64,000 nt of DNA from an uncultured Bacteroidales bacterium (GTDB lineage Bacteria; Bacteroidota; Bacteroidia; Bacteroidales; UBA932), in contig ONOH01000005.1 in the NCBI GenBank assembly GCA_900319405.1, forward strand, positions 45,746 through 109,745, written 5' to 3'. The notes beneath the pieces were generated by a model. It was not told the origin of the DNA, searched no databases, and was given only the letters and a program-made list of their open reading frames with translations. Within the stretch, counting starts at the first letter, position 1. Every line of letters starts with the position of its first letter. Shown in pieces: positions 46,281-53,934 of this stretch. A program made the translations under genes and the position numbers.

Positions 46281-46359
46281 CGCTTCTTTCACGGCGCGCT
46301 GCGGGCGCAGAGTGAGCTCGCGGTGATGAGGACACGTCAGGGACGTCCGGGTATAAAAA

Positions 46360-46459
46360 GGGGCCGACCAAAAAGTAGATTCTTCGGCAGGTAAACCTGC
46401 CTCAGAATGACATAGAACGGTCATTCTGAACGAAGTGAAGAATCTTTTTGGTCGGCCCC
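46360..46459. repeat. 100-bp palindromic repeat
   Basis: Arms GGGGCCGACCAAAAAG(TA)GATTCTTC and its complement enclose CGGCAGGTAAACCTGCC and GTCATTCTGAACGAAGTGAA. This matches a kind of interspersed element (AGATTCTTCGGC.../TCATTCTGAACGAAG) I recall from many gut bacterial genomes. It lies 45 nt downstream of the fimbrillin-like gene and may serve as its terminator. Confidence 0.65.
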
Positions 46460-46504
46460 CAAGTTGAATATCGCACAGGGGGTTCACTTCAGCCCCGTGT
46501 GCTG

Positions 46505-47920
46505 TTAATCACCTTCGAACTTGTAGGTATCATATGACTGATAATTATGATGGGTTTCAACGTACTCCCATACGTCACCATACATATTACGCTGCAGTTT
46601 TGCACCGTCTGATATTCTCACAACATAGTAACCGTAATCATCATCTGCCTTAATCTTGTCAGAGTTATTAGCTATGATGTCATCCCAAGATTGATGATCC
46701 TCTTTAACGAGGTCTGCAACGGTGATTTTTATGATTTGGGTTAATGCAATCGGAACGCTGTTCACTTCCACACTGATGAAGGAGGGATTATAATGATTAG
46801 ACCCTCCAACCCATTGGATATAAGTATTGTTGCTCGTATCGAAGGTGACGGAGAATCCCCAAGAACTCCATTGAAAATCGATTGTATCAAAGAAGTTCTG
46901 CTTGAATACCAGTTTGCCACCCTCAACGACAAGGGCCTTGGCGCAGCCTGCATCCGCTCCTGCAAATCCAGATCCACTCTGGAAGGTGTACGTACCGTCA
47001 CCAACGCTGCTGAACAGGCAATAGTTTACAGCATTAGCATAATTGTACTTCACCTTCACGGTCATGCCGGCGGTAGTCATGGTCTGGGCCAATGTCCGTG
47101 GCGTAACAGCCCTCGTGATGTTATAAATCTTGCCTTCTTCGACCACCTTATCGCTGCTGACGATGGTGATAGGATTGCCGGCCACGGTCAGGCTAAATGG
47201 TTGTAAATTTAATCCGGCCATAATACCCGCAGCAAATGTTGCATTGCCAGAAGCATCTGTTGTTACAGTCCCGGTAATATTATATGCCATACTCGTTAAA
47301 GACACATTAACACTGGTGCTGGCTGCAAAGCCGGTGACGGTGAAGTTGAGAATGGCATTGTCGGGACTTAGGTCAAAGCCATCGTTATAATTGTACGATT
47401 TCTCATAGCTGAACTGCGCTACACCATCAGCCTTCGAGGTGGCTAGAGTATATTCGTCACTTTCTTCAACAAAATCGTCATATTGTGCATCAGGATCATT
47501 GGTATTAATAACTAAATAGCCATGGTCTATGTAGCCGGCAGGCAGCAGCGTGGCGATGGTATAATCAGAATTCCCGAAAAGATCTTCGTATGTTTTGTAA
47601 GTATCATCTTGGGTATAGATGGTGCCTTTGAATTTTCCGGATTCTGCGTCATAATCCAGCGTACCGGCAAATCTTTTATCCCAATCATCATAATTGCCAC
47701 CCACAAACAGCTTGTCGCCTGCGCTGAATTCCAGTTTCCTGGTAGATTCGTTATACGTGGCTTTGGTGGCATCGTCACCCCCACGGGTTGCGTTCACAGT
47801 GACAGGAAGGGCAAAACCTTTCTTTTCGGCGTTCTCATCGTTAGGAATCTCGCTTTTATTGCAAGCGGGGACTAGCAGCATGGCCAAGGCCAGCGTCTTG
47901 AGGATATTCTTTGTGTTCAT
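46505..47920 (-). CDS. Fimbrillin-like surface lipoprotein
   Basis: A 471-residue lipoprotein (lipobox LVPAC, C20). The N-terminal half resembles Bacteroidales fimbrillin/Mfa-type proteins: VTVNATRGGDDATKATYN, FSAGDKLFVGG, ATLLPAGYI, then a beta-sandwich with AILNFTVTGFAAST and GKIYNITRAV. The C-terminal third looks like a second beta domain. It is paralogous to the partial protein at the right edge (AILNFTITGLAAST, GKIYNITRSA). A 40-residue companion peptide gene lies 15 nt upstream. Its polymer or adhesin role is inferred. Confidence 0.75.
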   Translation of the reverse strand: MNTKNILKTLALAMLLVPACNKSEIPNDENAEKKGFALPVTVNATRGGDDATKATYNESTRKLEFSAGDKLFVGGNYDDWDKRFAGTLDYDAESGKFKGTIYTQDDTYKTYEDLFGNSDYTIATLLPAGYIDHGYLVINTNDPDAQYDDFVEESDEYTLATSKADGVAQFSYEKSYNYNDGFDLSPDNAILNFTVTGFAASTSVNVSLTSMAYNITGTVTTDASGNATFAAGIMAGLNLQPFSLTVAGNPITIVSSDKVVEEGKIYNITRAVTPRTLAQTMTTAGMTVKVKYNYANAVNYCLFSSVGDGTYTFQSGSGFAGADAGCAKALVVEGGKLVFKQNFFDTIDFQWSSWGFSVTFDTSNNTYIQWVGGSNHYNPSFISVEVNSVPIALTQIIKITVADLVKEDHQSWDDIIANNSDKIKADDDYGYYVVRISDGAKLQRNMYGDVWEYVETHHNYQSYDTYKFEGD

Positions 47921-47935
47921 AGTGCTTCTCCTTTT

Positions 47936-48061
47936 TTAAATAGTCTCCTCCTCAAAAACTCCGTTCATATTAGCATTAACGCCTCCGCTGAGGCAGATGA
48001 CAGCTTCAATTTTCACCTCCAGGGCCTCGGCCACGGGAGTTTCGTACTTTTCCTTTTTCAT
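47936..48061 (-). CDS. Small companion peptide of the fimbrillin-like gene
   Basis: Reads MKKEKYETPVAEALEVKIE, then a hydrophobic stretch AVICLSGG, then a short acidic tail ending FEEETI (41 residues from ATG 48061; ATG 48073 also possible). It belongs to a recurrent class of tiny Bacteroidales proteins (K..Y..P......V..E..I..SG) of unknown role that often precede surface lipoprotein genes. A second, different member is at 62152-62271. Confidence 0.65.
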   Translation of the reverse strand: MKKEKYETPVAEALEVKIEAVICLSGGVNANMNGVFEEETI

Positions 48062-48130
48062 TTTCGTTATCATTTTATGGTTTAATAGTCGTCGCCTTCG
48101 ACACAAAGGGTCGTGTAAATGTAGCACAAC

Positions 48131-48157
48131 AAAAATGCCCCGGCAAGGGGCCGGAGC
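48131..48157 (-). terminator. Hairpin with T-run upstream of the companion peptide
   Basis: On the minus strand GCTCCGGC, CCCTT, GCCGGGGC is followed by ATTTTTG. It lies about 60-70 nt upstream of the small peptide start, in the 5' region, so it may be an attenuator or end an upstream transcript. Two copies of CTGCGTAAAAA flank it upstream (about 48161-48205). Confidence 0.5.
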
Positions 48158-48432
48158 ACGATTTTTACGCAGAGTCAAAAATCCGGGGCAATTTTTTACG
48201 CAGAATCAATTTTGCGGTTCGATTCATCGGCCCGTACTACGGTCCCTGACGCCAAGCATTGGTTATTATATGCAACGGACAAGCTGGTATTTTGGAAAAG
48301 CCGACAAATCCACGGAACTCTGCCGGAAATTTTGCTGTCAAACTTCCGTAGAAAAAGTTTTGGAAGACATAAAACAAGTAATTATATTTGTGAGTGCATG
48401 AACGATGAAGACACGTCTTCAAAGATACGCAA

Positions 48433-48657
48433 TTGACAGGACTTCATGAAATATCCGATTGGCATACAAAGTTTCGAATCCATCCGAAGGGAGAGAAGTA
48501 TGAACAAAGCGGCCGGGAGCAATTGGCCGAATACTTGGCCATCCGAGGCCTGGACGAGGGTTACCTGATCACCTTTGATTTTACCGGGAATAGAATCCCC
48601 CGACAGCCCGAATGGATATTGCAGGACAGGAAGCGGATTTTCGAAGTGATTATTTGA
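48433..48657 (+). pseudogene. C-terminal fragment of a PD-(D/E)XK/AAA-type protein
   Basis: The frame KYEQSGREQLAEYLAIRGL then GYLITFDF...WILQDRKRIFEVII resembles the end of AAA-ATPase/PD-(D/E)XK nuclease fusions (QL.DYL...GYL..FDF...GKRIF.V.V). There is no ATG and no upstream part, so it is a remnant. The 48.18-48.43 kb stretch before it shows no recognisable gene. Confidence 0.5.
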
Positions 48658-48723
48658 GATGGTTTTTCTCAAAGATATGTGTATATTTGCAGGACTTGAA
48701 CCGCTAATCTATTAATGATTCAT

Positions 48724-50361
48724 ATGAAAAGATTTTTAGTTTTCTTTGCTGCTGCTGCGCTTGCCGTAGCCTGCGCATCGCCCGAAAAGATGGCGAAAAT
48801 GGCCGAGAGTGTGAAAGTTGAGTGCCAGCCTTCCGTCCTGGAAGTGGTGGCCGGAACCATTGACGCCACCGTCAATGTCACCTATCCCAAGGATTATTTC
48901 AACCCCAATGTGGTGGTGGAAGTGACTCCTGTCCTGGTGTATCAGGGAGGAGAGGCCGCGATGAAACCCTTCAAGTACCAGGGAGAGAAGGTCCGCAACA
49001 ACTATAAGGTTGTGTCCAAAGACGGGCAGAAGGTAAGCGAAAAGATTCACTTCGACTATGTGGAAGGGATGGAGAAATGCCATCTGGAGCTTCGCGGCAA
49101 GGTCCTTGCCGGAGCCAAGAGCATCAACCTCCCCACCCGCAAGGTGGCCGACGGCGCCAACACCACTTATATGCTGGTCAAGAAGGCCGGAAACGTGTCG
49201 CCCAAGGCCGATAATTACCAGGAGGTGATTTCCAGCACCACCGAGGGTCAGATCAAGTACCTGGTGAACAGCTCCGAGGTGCGCGGATCGGAACTCAAGG
49301 GCCAGTCCGTGAAGGATTTCCTGGCCGCCCTGGACAAGATTGCCCAGGACGAGCGCACCACCGTCAAAAGCACGGAAATTGTAGCCTATGCTTCTCCGGA
49401 AGGTGCCGTGGACAAGAACAACAAGCTGTCCGGCAACCGTTCCCAGTCGGCCTCCAAGGCCTGGGACAAGCTCACCAAGGGCCATGATGCCGCAGACCCT
49501 ACCGTCCGCAGCGTGGGCGAGGACTGGGAAGGCTTCCAGCAGTTGGTTTCCCAGAGCAATCTGGAGGACAAAGACCTCATTCTCAGGGTTCTTTCGATGT
49601 ACAGCGACCCCGCTGTCCGCGAAAATGAAATCCGCAATATGTCCCAGGTGTTCACCGCCCTCAAGGGAGAGGTGCTGCCGGAACTGCGCCGCGCCCGCCT
49701 GATTGCCAACGTAGAGTTCAAGAACTACAGCAACGAAGAGCTGCTGGACCTGCTGCAGAACAATGAAAGCCTCCTGGACGAGGAAGCCTTCCTGAGGGTG
49801 GCTTCACTGGTACGCCAGCCGGCCCAGAAGGAAGAAATCTACAAGAAAGCCATCAACAAGTTCGGCAGCGACCGCGCCAAGTTCAACCTCGCCGCCCTGT
49901 ACCTGAACCAGGGCAAGGACGACAAGGCCCTCGCCGGTTTCCAGGAGCTGAACGCCGATGATCCCGACGTAATCAACGCCAAGGGCGTGGCCGCCCTCCA
50001 CAAGGAGGACTTCCAGAGCGCCGAGGCCGCCTTCCGCAAGGCCGGCACCGAGGACGCCAAGGCCAACCTGGGCATCGTCCTGCTGCTCACCGGCCGCTAC
50101 GACGAAGCCGCCCGCGTGCTCAAGGATGTGGGAGGCTGCTGCAACAACAGCGTACTGGCCTATATCCTCTCCGACCAGCTGGACAAGGCAGCCGAAACCG
50201 TACACTGCAAGGATCCCCAGGTACAGTACCTGAAGGCCGTCATCTGCGCCCGCCAGGGTGATGCGGAAGGCGTGAAAACCAACCTGGAGAAAGCTTTCAA
50301 GAACAAGGCCCTCAAGGAGCGCGCCGCCAACGATATCGAATTCGCCGGCTATACATTTTAA
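48724..50361 (+). CDS. Outer-membrane TPR lipoprotein with OmpA-like segment
   Basis: A 545-residue lipoprotein (lipobox AVAC, C17 from ATG 48724; ATG 48715 is an alternative). A beta-rich N-terminal region (about 30-150) is followed by an OmpA-like segment (ASPEGAVDKNNKLSGNRSQSA, around 235) and then TPR-like helices (about 350-545: AKFNLAALYLNQGKDDKALAGFQEL). Similar proteins are conserved in Bacteroidales outer membranes. It may tether to peptidoglycan. A -7 element TATATTTG lies at 48682-48689. Confidence 0.8.
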   Translation: MKRFLVFFAAAALAVACASPEKMAKMAESVKVECQPSVLEVVAGTIDATVNVTYPKDYFNPNVVVEVTPVLVYQGGEAAMKPFKYQGEKVRNNYKVVSKDGQKVSEKIHFDYVEGMEKCHLELRGKVLAGAKSINLPTRKVADGANTTYMLVKKAGNVSPKADNYQEVISSTTEGQIKYLVNSSEVRGSELKGQSVKDFLAALDKIAQDERTTVKSTEIVAYASPEGAVDKNNKLSGNRSQSASKAWDKLTKGHDAADPTVRSVGEDWEGFQQLVSQSNLEDKDLILRVLSMYSDPAVRENEIRNMSQVFTALKGEVLPELRRARLIANVEFKNYSNEELLDLLQNNESLLDEEAFLRVASLVRQPAQKEEIYKKAINKFGSDRAKFNLAALYLNQGKDDKALAGFQELNADDPDVINAKGVAALHKEDFQSAEAAFRKAGTEDAKANLGIVLLLTGRYDEAARVLKDVGGCCNNSVLAYILSDQLDKAAETVHCKDPQVQYLKAVICARQGDAEGVKTNLEKAFKNKALKERAANDIEFAGYTF

Positions 50362-50364
50362 TCC

Positions 50365-51150
50365 GTGAAAAGCGGCCTCAGTATTCTGGACATCATCTTC
50401 TGCATCTTCCTGGTGCCGGGGATGATGTTCCTTTTCCCCATCGGGGAATGGGCCCTATGGCATCCCGGCTACGTGGCCCTCTTCTCCTTGTGGCTGTACG
50501 GCGTCTGGGGCCTGTGCCGATTTGCCCTGGGCCCCCTCCTGAGGCAGGGATGGCGGGGCATCGTCACCGTGGCGGGGGTTCTGTTTCTGCTGGGGACCGT
50601 CCAGTTCCTGATGACCCTCACCCGCGTGGATTTCCCCGAAGCGGCCGCAGAGGTGGACAAGACCGCCCTCCACATCCGCGTGATGTGGGTGCTGTTTTTG
50701 GCCGTCGTGGGGCACGGCATTCCGGTGGGCGCGCTGCACTCCCGCATCAGGGAACTGGAAGCCGCCAATGACGCCTCCCGGGCGGAGGCCGATGCCGCAC
50801 GCGCCCTGGAGAGCCGCCGCGCCGAGGCCGATACCGGAAACGAAATCCAGGTGAAATCGGACTACAAGACCATCCACATTCCCCTCTCGGCCATCCGCTA
50901 TATCGAGGGGCGCAACAATTACGCCTGCTTCCATCTGGACAACCGCGAGGACGTGGTTTCGCAGATTCCGCTCAAGGATGTGCTGGAGATGATGCCGCCG
51001 GACAGCTTTGTGCGCATCCATCGCTCCTACATTGTGCCGATGTGGCGTATTGAAAAGAGAAAAAGCACGCAAGTGCGGCTGATGGGAGTGGAAGAGCCCC
51101 TGCCCGTTGGGAGGGCCTACAAAGACAATTTGAACAGCAACAATGGCTAA
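50365..51150 (+). CDS. Membrane-anchored LytTR transcription regulator
   Basis: A 261-residue protein with about four N-terminal membrane helices (1-130), a coiled linker rich in Ala/Glu/Arg (ELEAANDASRAEADAARALE) and a C-terminal LytTR DNA-binding domain (about 165-258: IRYIEGRNNYACFHL, FVRIHRSYIVP). The start is GTG at 50365, 3 nt after the stop of the TPR lipoprotein. It overlaps the symporter gene by 8 nt, so it probably controls or is co-made with it. The membrane part resembles a sensor without a kinase. Confidence 0.88.
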   Translation: MKSGLSILDIIFCIFLVPGMMFLFPIGEWALWHPGYVALFSLWLYGVWGLCRFALGPLLRQGWRGIVTVAGVLFLLGTVQFLMTLTRVDFPEAAAEVDKTALHIRVMWVLFLAVVGHGIPVGALHSRIRELEAANDASRAEADAARALESRRAEADTGNEIQVKSDYKTIHIPLSAIRYIEGRNNYACFHLDNREDVVSQIPLKDVLEMMPPDSFVRIHRSYIVPMWRIEKRKSTQVRLMGVEEPLPVGRAYKDNLNSNNG

Positions 51151-52468
51151 AGATTTTTACGCAACCCGGTCCACCGCCTGGTGGAAGGTGGCCATCGCAA
51201 TGATCGGCTCCTGCCTTTCGGGCGTTACCTTCGTTTCGGTTCCGGGAATGGTGGGAACGGTGGGTTTCGGCTACCTGCAGATGTGCCTGGGCTTTTTCCT
51301 GGGCTACCTGGTCATCGCCTTCGTGCTTACCCCCCTGTACTTCCGGCTTAATGTGGTTTCGGTGTACGAGTACCTGGCCAAACGCTTCGGGGTGGCCTCG
51401 CACAAGACCGGGGCGTGGTTTTTCTTCCTCTCCAAGATGCTGGGGGCCTCGGTGCGGTTGTTTCTGATGATCGCCACCCTTCAGCTTCTGGTGGCCGGTC
51501 CTGCGGGCATCCCGTTTTGGGCAACCACCCTCGTGGTGATGACCCTGGAGTGGCTCTATACGGTACGCGGCGGGGTGAAAGCCGTCATCGGCCTGGACAT
51601 GGTGAAGACGCTGGCCATGGTAGTGGCGGTGGTCCTGTGCCTGGTGCTCATCGCCCGTGAGGTGGGCAGTCCCGACACATCGCTGATGCGGGTGTTCTAT
51701 TTTGACGACGTGAACCACCCGCAGTTTTTCTGGAAGCAGCTGCTGGGCGGCCTTTTCACCGTGGTGGCCGCTACCGGACTGGACCAGGACATGATGCAGC
51801 GCACCCTGGCCTGTAAGAATGTCAGGGACTCCCAGAAAAACCTCATCGTGAGCGTCCTGCTGCAGATTGTCACCATCGCCCTCTTCCTTTTCCTGGGCGT
51901 TTACCTTTACCAGTTCGCCGCCCTTCACGGGCTGGAGGCTAAGGGGGATGCGTTGTTCCCGGCGGTTACCTGGAGCGGCCTTCTGCCGGCTTCGGGCCTG
52001 GTGGCGACACTCTTCATCGTGGGCTTGGTGATGGCGGGGTTCCCGGCTGGAGGCAGTGCCCTTACAGCCCTCACCACGTCCTTTACCATCGACCTCCTGG
52101 GCGGCAAAGAGGAAAAACGCACCCGCGTTCATACGGGAATGGCCGTTCTGATGGCTGTCTGCATCCTGGTATTCAACGCGCTGAACAACACCAGCGTGAT
52201 TGACGCCGTGTACCGGCTGGCCAGCTACACCTACGGGCCCATCCTGGGGCTTTTCAGCTTCGGCCTTTGCTGTAAAAGGCAGGTGCGGGACCGCTGGGTG
52301 CCCGTGGTGGCCGTGGCCGCTCCCCTGTTGTGCCTGGTCCTGGACCTGAACTCCGTCCGCTGGTTCGGCGGCTACCATTTCAGCTACGAACTGCTGGCGA
52401 TGAATGCCGCCTTCACCATCATCGGCCTGTGCTGCTTGATTCTGCGTAAAGAGTCGGCAAACGACTGA
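51143..52468 (+). CDS. Sodium:solute symporter lacking the first helix
   Basis: A 441-residue SSS-family (SLC5-like) transporter with about twelve membrane helices. The core motif MIGSCLSGVTFVSVPG and the Na-site helix GFPAGGSALTALTTSF are present. Relatives begin with an extra helix and a loop about 30 residues earlier; here an in-frame stop at 51131-51133 excludes any longer N-terminus. The gene starts inside the LytTR gene. The substrate is not predictable by eye. The stop codon forms part of hairpin 1 of a tandem-hairpin element. Confidence 0.88.
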   Translation: MAKDFYATRSTAWWKVAIAMIGSCLSGVTFVSVPGMVGTVGFGYLQMCLGFFLGYLVIAFVLTPLYFRLNVVSVYEYLAKRFGVASHKTGAWFFFLSKMLGASVRLFLMIATLQLLVAGPAGIPFWATTLVVMTLEWLYTVRGGVKAVIGLDMVKTLAMVVAVVLCLVLIAREVGSPDTSLMRVFYFDDVNHPQFFWKQLLGGLFTVVAATGLDQDMMQRTLACKNVRDSQKNLIVSVLLQIVTIALFLFLGVYLYQFAALHGLEAKGDALFPAVTWSGLLPASGLVATLFIVGLVMAGFPAGGSALTALTTSFTIDLLGGKEEKRTRVHTGMAVLMAVCILVFNALNNTSVIDAVYRLASYTYGPILGLFSFGLCCKRQVRDRWVPVVAVAAPLLCLVLDLNSVRWFGGYHFSYELLAMNAAFTIIGLCCLILRKESAND

Positions 52469-52518
52469 TAATCAGTCGTTTGCCGATAATCCTCTGCCCT
52501 TTTTGCGCAGACGATTAT
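52454..52518 (+). terminator. Tandem-hairpin element, copy D (after the symporter gene)
   Basis: Hairpin 1 (52454-52486) has a perfect 15-bp stem containing CGGCAAACGACTGA with apex TGA-TAA-TCA; the TGA at 52466-52468 is the symporter stop. Hairpin 2 (52486-52518) is ATAATCCTCTGC/GCAGACGATTAT with one mismatch, loop CCTTTTTGC. Unlike copies A-C the next gene is on the same strand. Confidence 0.8.
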
Positions 52519-52562
52519 ATAATAAACAACTAAAAATCAACACCTTAACAACCACTACAACA

Positions 52563-53042
52563 ATGAAAGCATTCAAACATTTCCTGGCCATTGTGGCCGC
52601 TCTGTCTCTGTTTACTTCCTGCGGGGTTCTCGGAGGTCTCTCTTCCGGCGCCCAGGCTTCTACCGGCAGCACCACCGGATCGGCCCTGGCCACCATCTTC
52701 AATGTTCTCAAGAACACCGGCACGCTGGATCTGGGGAACCTGACCAACCTGATCAACCTGGGCCAGATTCTCACCGGTGCCAACTCGCTGGTGGATGCGA
52801 GCAAGTCCTACACCGACCAGTTCGCGGCCGATCTGATCAAGGGCTCCAACAAGATGATTACCCAGGCCAATGTGGGCAATGTGATAGCCGGCCTGAAGAA
52901 ACTGGCAGGGACAGATACGTCGGCCCTGACGAAGGCCACGTCGGCGGCCTTTGCCGGCAATCTGGTACCCGTCTCTACCTCGGACAAGAACGTCAAGGCC
53001 AATCTGGCCGCCATCGACGGCATTATGAAGGCGATGAAATAG
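52563..53042 (+). CDS. Small lipoprotein of unknown function
   Basis: A 159-residue lipoprotein (LFTSC, C20). The mature part is Gly/Ser/Thr/Ala-rich with amphipathic helices (LGNLTNLINLGQILTGANSLVDASKSYTDQF, split by polar turns). It looks related to DUF4923-like Bacteroidales lipoproteins, but I am not sure. It is a single gene between a tandem-hairpin element and a strong terminator. An upstream in-frame start at 52503 would fall next to the hairpin and lacks a signal peptide, so 52563 was chosen. Confidence 0.75.
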   Translation: MKAFKHFLAIVAALSLFTSCGVLGGLSSGAQASTGSTTGSALATIFNVLKNTGTLDLGNLTNLINLGQILTGANSLVDASKSYTDQFAADLIKGSNKMITQANVGNVIAGLKKLAGTDTSALTKATSAAFAGNLVPVSTSDKNVKANLAAIDGIMKAMK

Positions 53043-53065
53043 TCGCTTTTCCTTCCGGGCAGAAA

Positions 53066-53107
53066 AAAAGGGTGACCCAAAGTCTAGACGACTCGGGTCA
53101 CCCTTTT
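53066..53107 (+). terminator. Intrinsic terminator after the small lipoprotein gene
   Basis: A perfect 13-bp stem AAAAGGGTGACCC with its complement, 16-nt loop, flanked by A and T runs. It can act in both directions. Confidence 0.8.
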
Positions 53108-53225
53108 GACAAAGTCTCATATTAGAAACCAATGAGGGCTGGGTTGCACTACTGCCACGGCGGACGGCACGGTCCTTTTAAGGAATCTTGCCCGCCAACC
53201 CACCTGGGGTGGCGGTGTTTTCTTG

Positions 53226-53335
53226 AACTAGCATACCCAGGTGGGCAAAAGCGGCCGTTTTTGCGTGGATGAGTATGCGTTCGCCTACCCAAGATTACAA
53301 ATAAGGCCCTTTTTGCACAGATGGGTATGCTGCAC
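53226..53335. repeat. Palindromic intergenic repeat (TACCCA/TGGGTA family), copy 2
   Basis: AGCATACCCAGGTGGGCAAA, CGGCCGTTTTTGCGTGGATG, then GCCTACCCAAGATTACAAAT and CCCTTTTTGCACAGATGGGTATGC: two units in a row with the same parts as copy 1 at 42.6 kb. Outer arms AGCATACCCA and TGGGTATGCT are complementary. Confidence 0.6.
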
Positions 53336-53696
53336 AAGCAAAAATGGTCCGCCACGTGACATTGCACCCGTCACCCATGGGCAGGGATTGGCTGAGCGAC
53401 GTGCTTGCCCGTGCGGTGTGGAGCCCGTCATCAAGGCGTGACAACTGGCGGGGCGGGATACGCTGCGGGAGCGTTTTCCGCCGCCCGGAGAGGCGGACGA
53501 CGATATCGGATCCTTTTTCCATGGTGATGGTCTTGACAGGCAGCTCGAACTCCATCATCTTGGTAGGGTTGTCGATGCCAAAAACGGTGTACAGCAGGTC
53601 TATCCAGAAACGTTGGGTCTCGCCCTTCTCATAGCCCTCTCCGGACCATTCCCGAACAAAGGCTTTTGCTGCTTGCTTTTGGGTATTGGTTGATGC
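53295..53696 (-). pseudogene. N-terminal fragment of a class I DNA methyltransferase / type IIG enzyme
   Basis: The minus-strand frame reads QKQAAKAFVREWSGEGYEKG then TQRFWIDLLYTVFGID, which matches the N-termini of type IIG (MmeI-like) restriction-methylation proteins. An in-frame TAA precedes it, so the start is lost, and similarity ends around 53500; the remaining residues to 53295 are unrelated. No methyltransferase motifs remain. The rest of 53.1-53.93 kb holds repeats only. Confidence 0.6.
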
Positions 53697-53868
53697 TTAG
53701 TGGTCGTGGTAAATGTGAAGATTGCAGATTTAACGTTTTTTTTGCAAATCTTTACAATGGCACTTTTGTTCGCATGAAGCCGGGAAACACATGAAATAAA
53801 TGTTTAGGCCTGATTTTTGCAGAGTTAGCATCTTCAATGGGCCTTATGCCCGGATGAGCAAGCTGTTG

Positions 53869-53914
53869 CCTACCCATCCTGTCAAAACAATGCGTTTTTG
53901 CTATGATGGGCAGG
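53869..53914. repeat. Palindromic intergenic repeat (TACCCA/TGGGTA family), copy 3
   Basis: CTACCCATCCTGTCAAAACA and TGCGTTTTTGCTATGATGGGCAG form a short copy. Its T-rich arm supplies the TTG (53898-53900) that may act as -33 for the next gene, with TAATATTG at 53922-53929 as a weak -7. Confidence 0.45.
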
Positions 53915-53934
53915 TTTTTTGTAATATTGCACTT

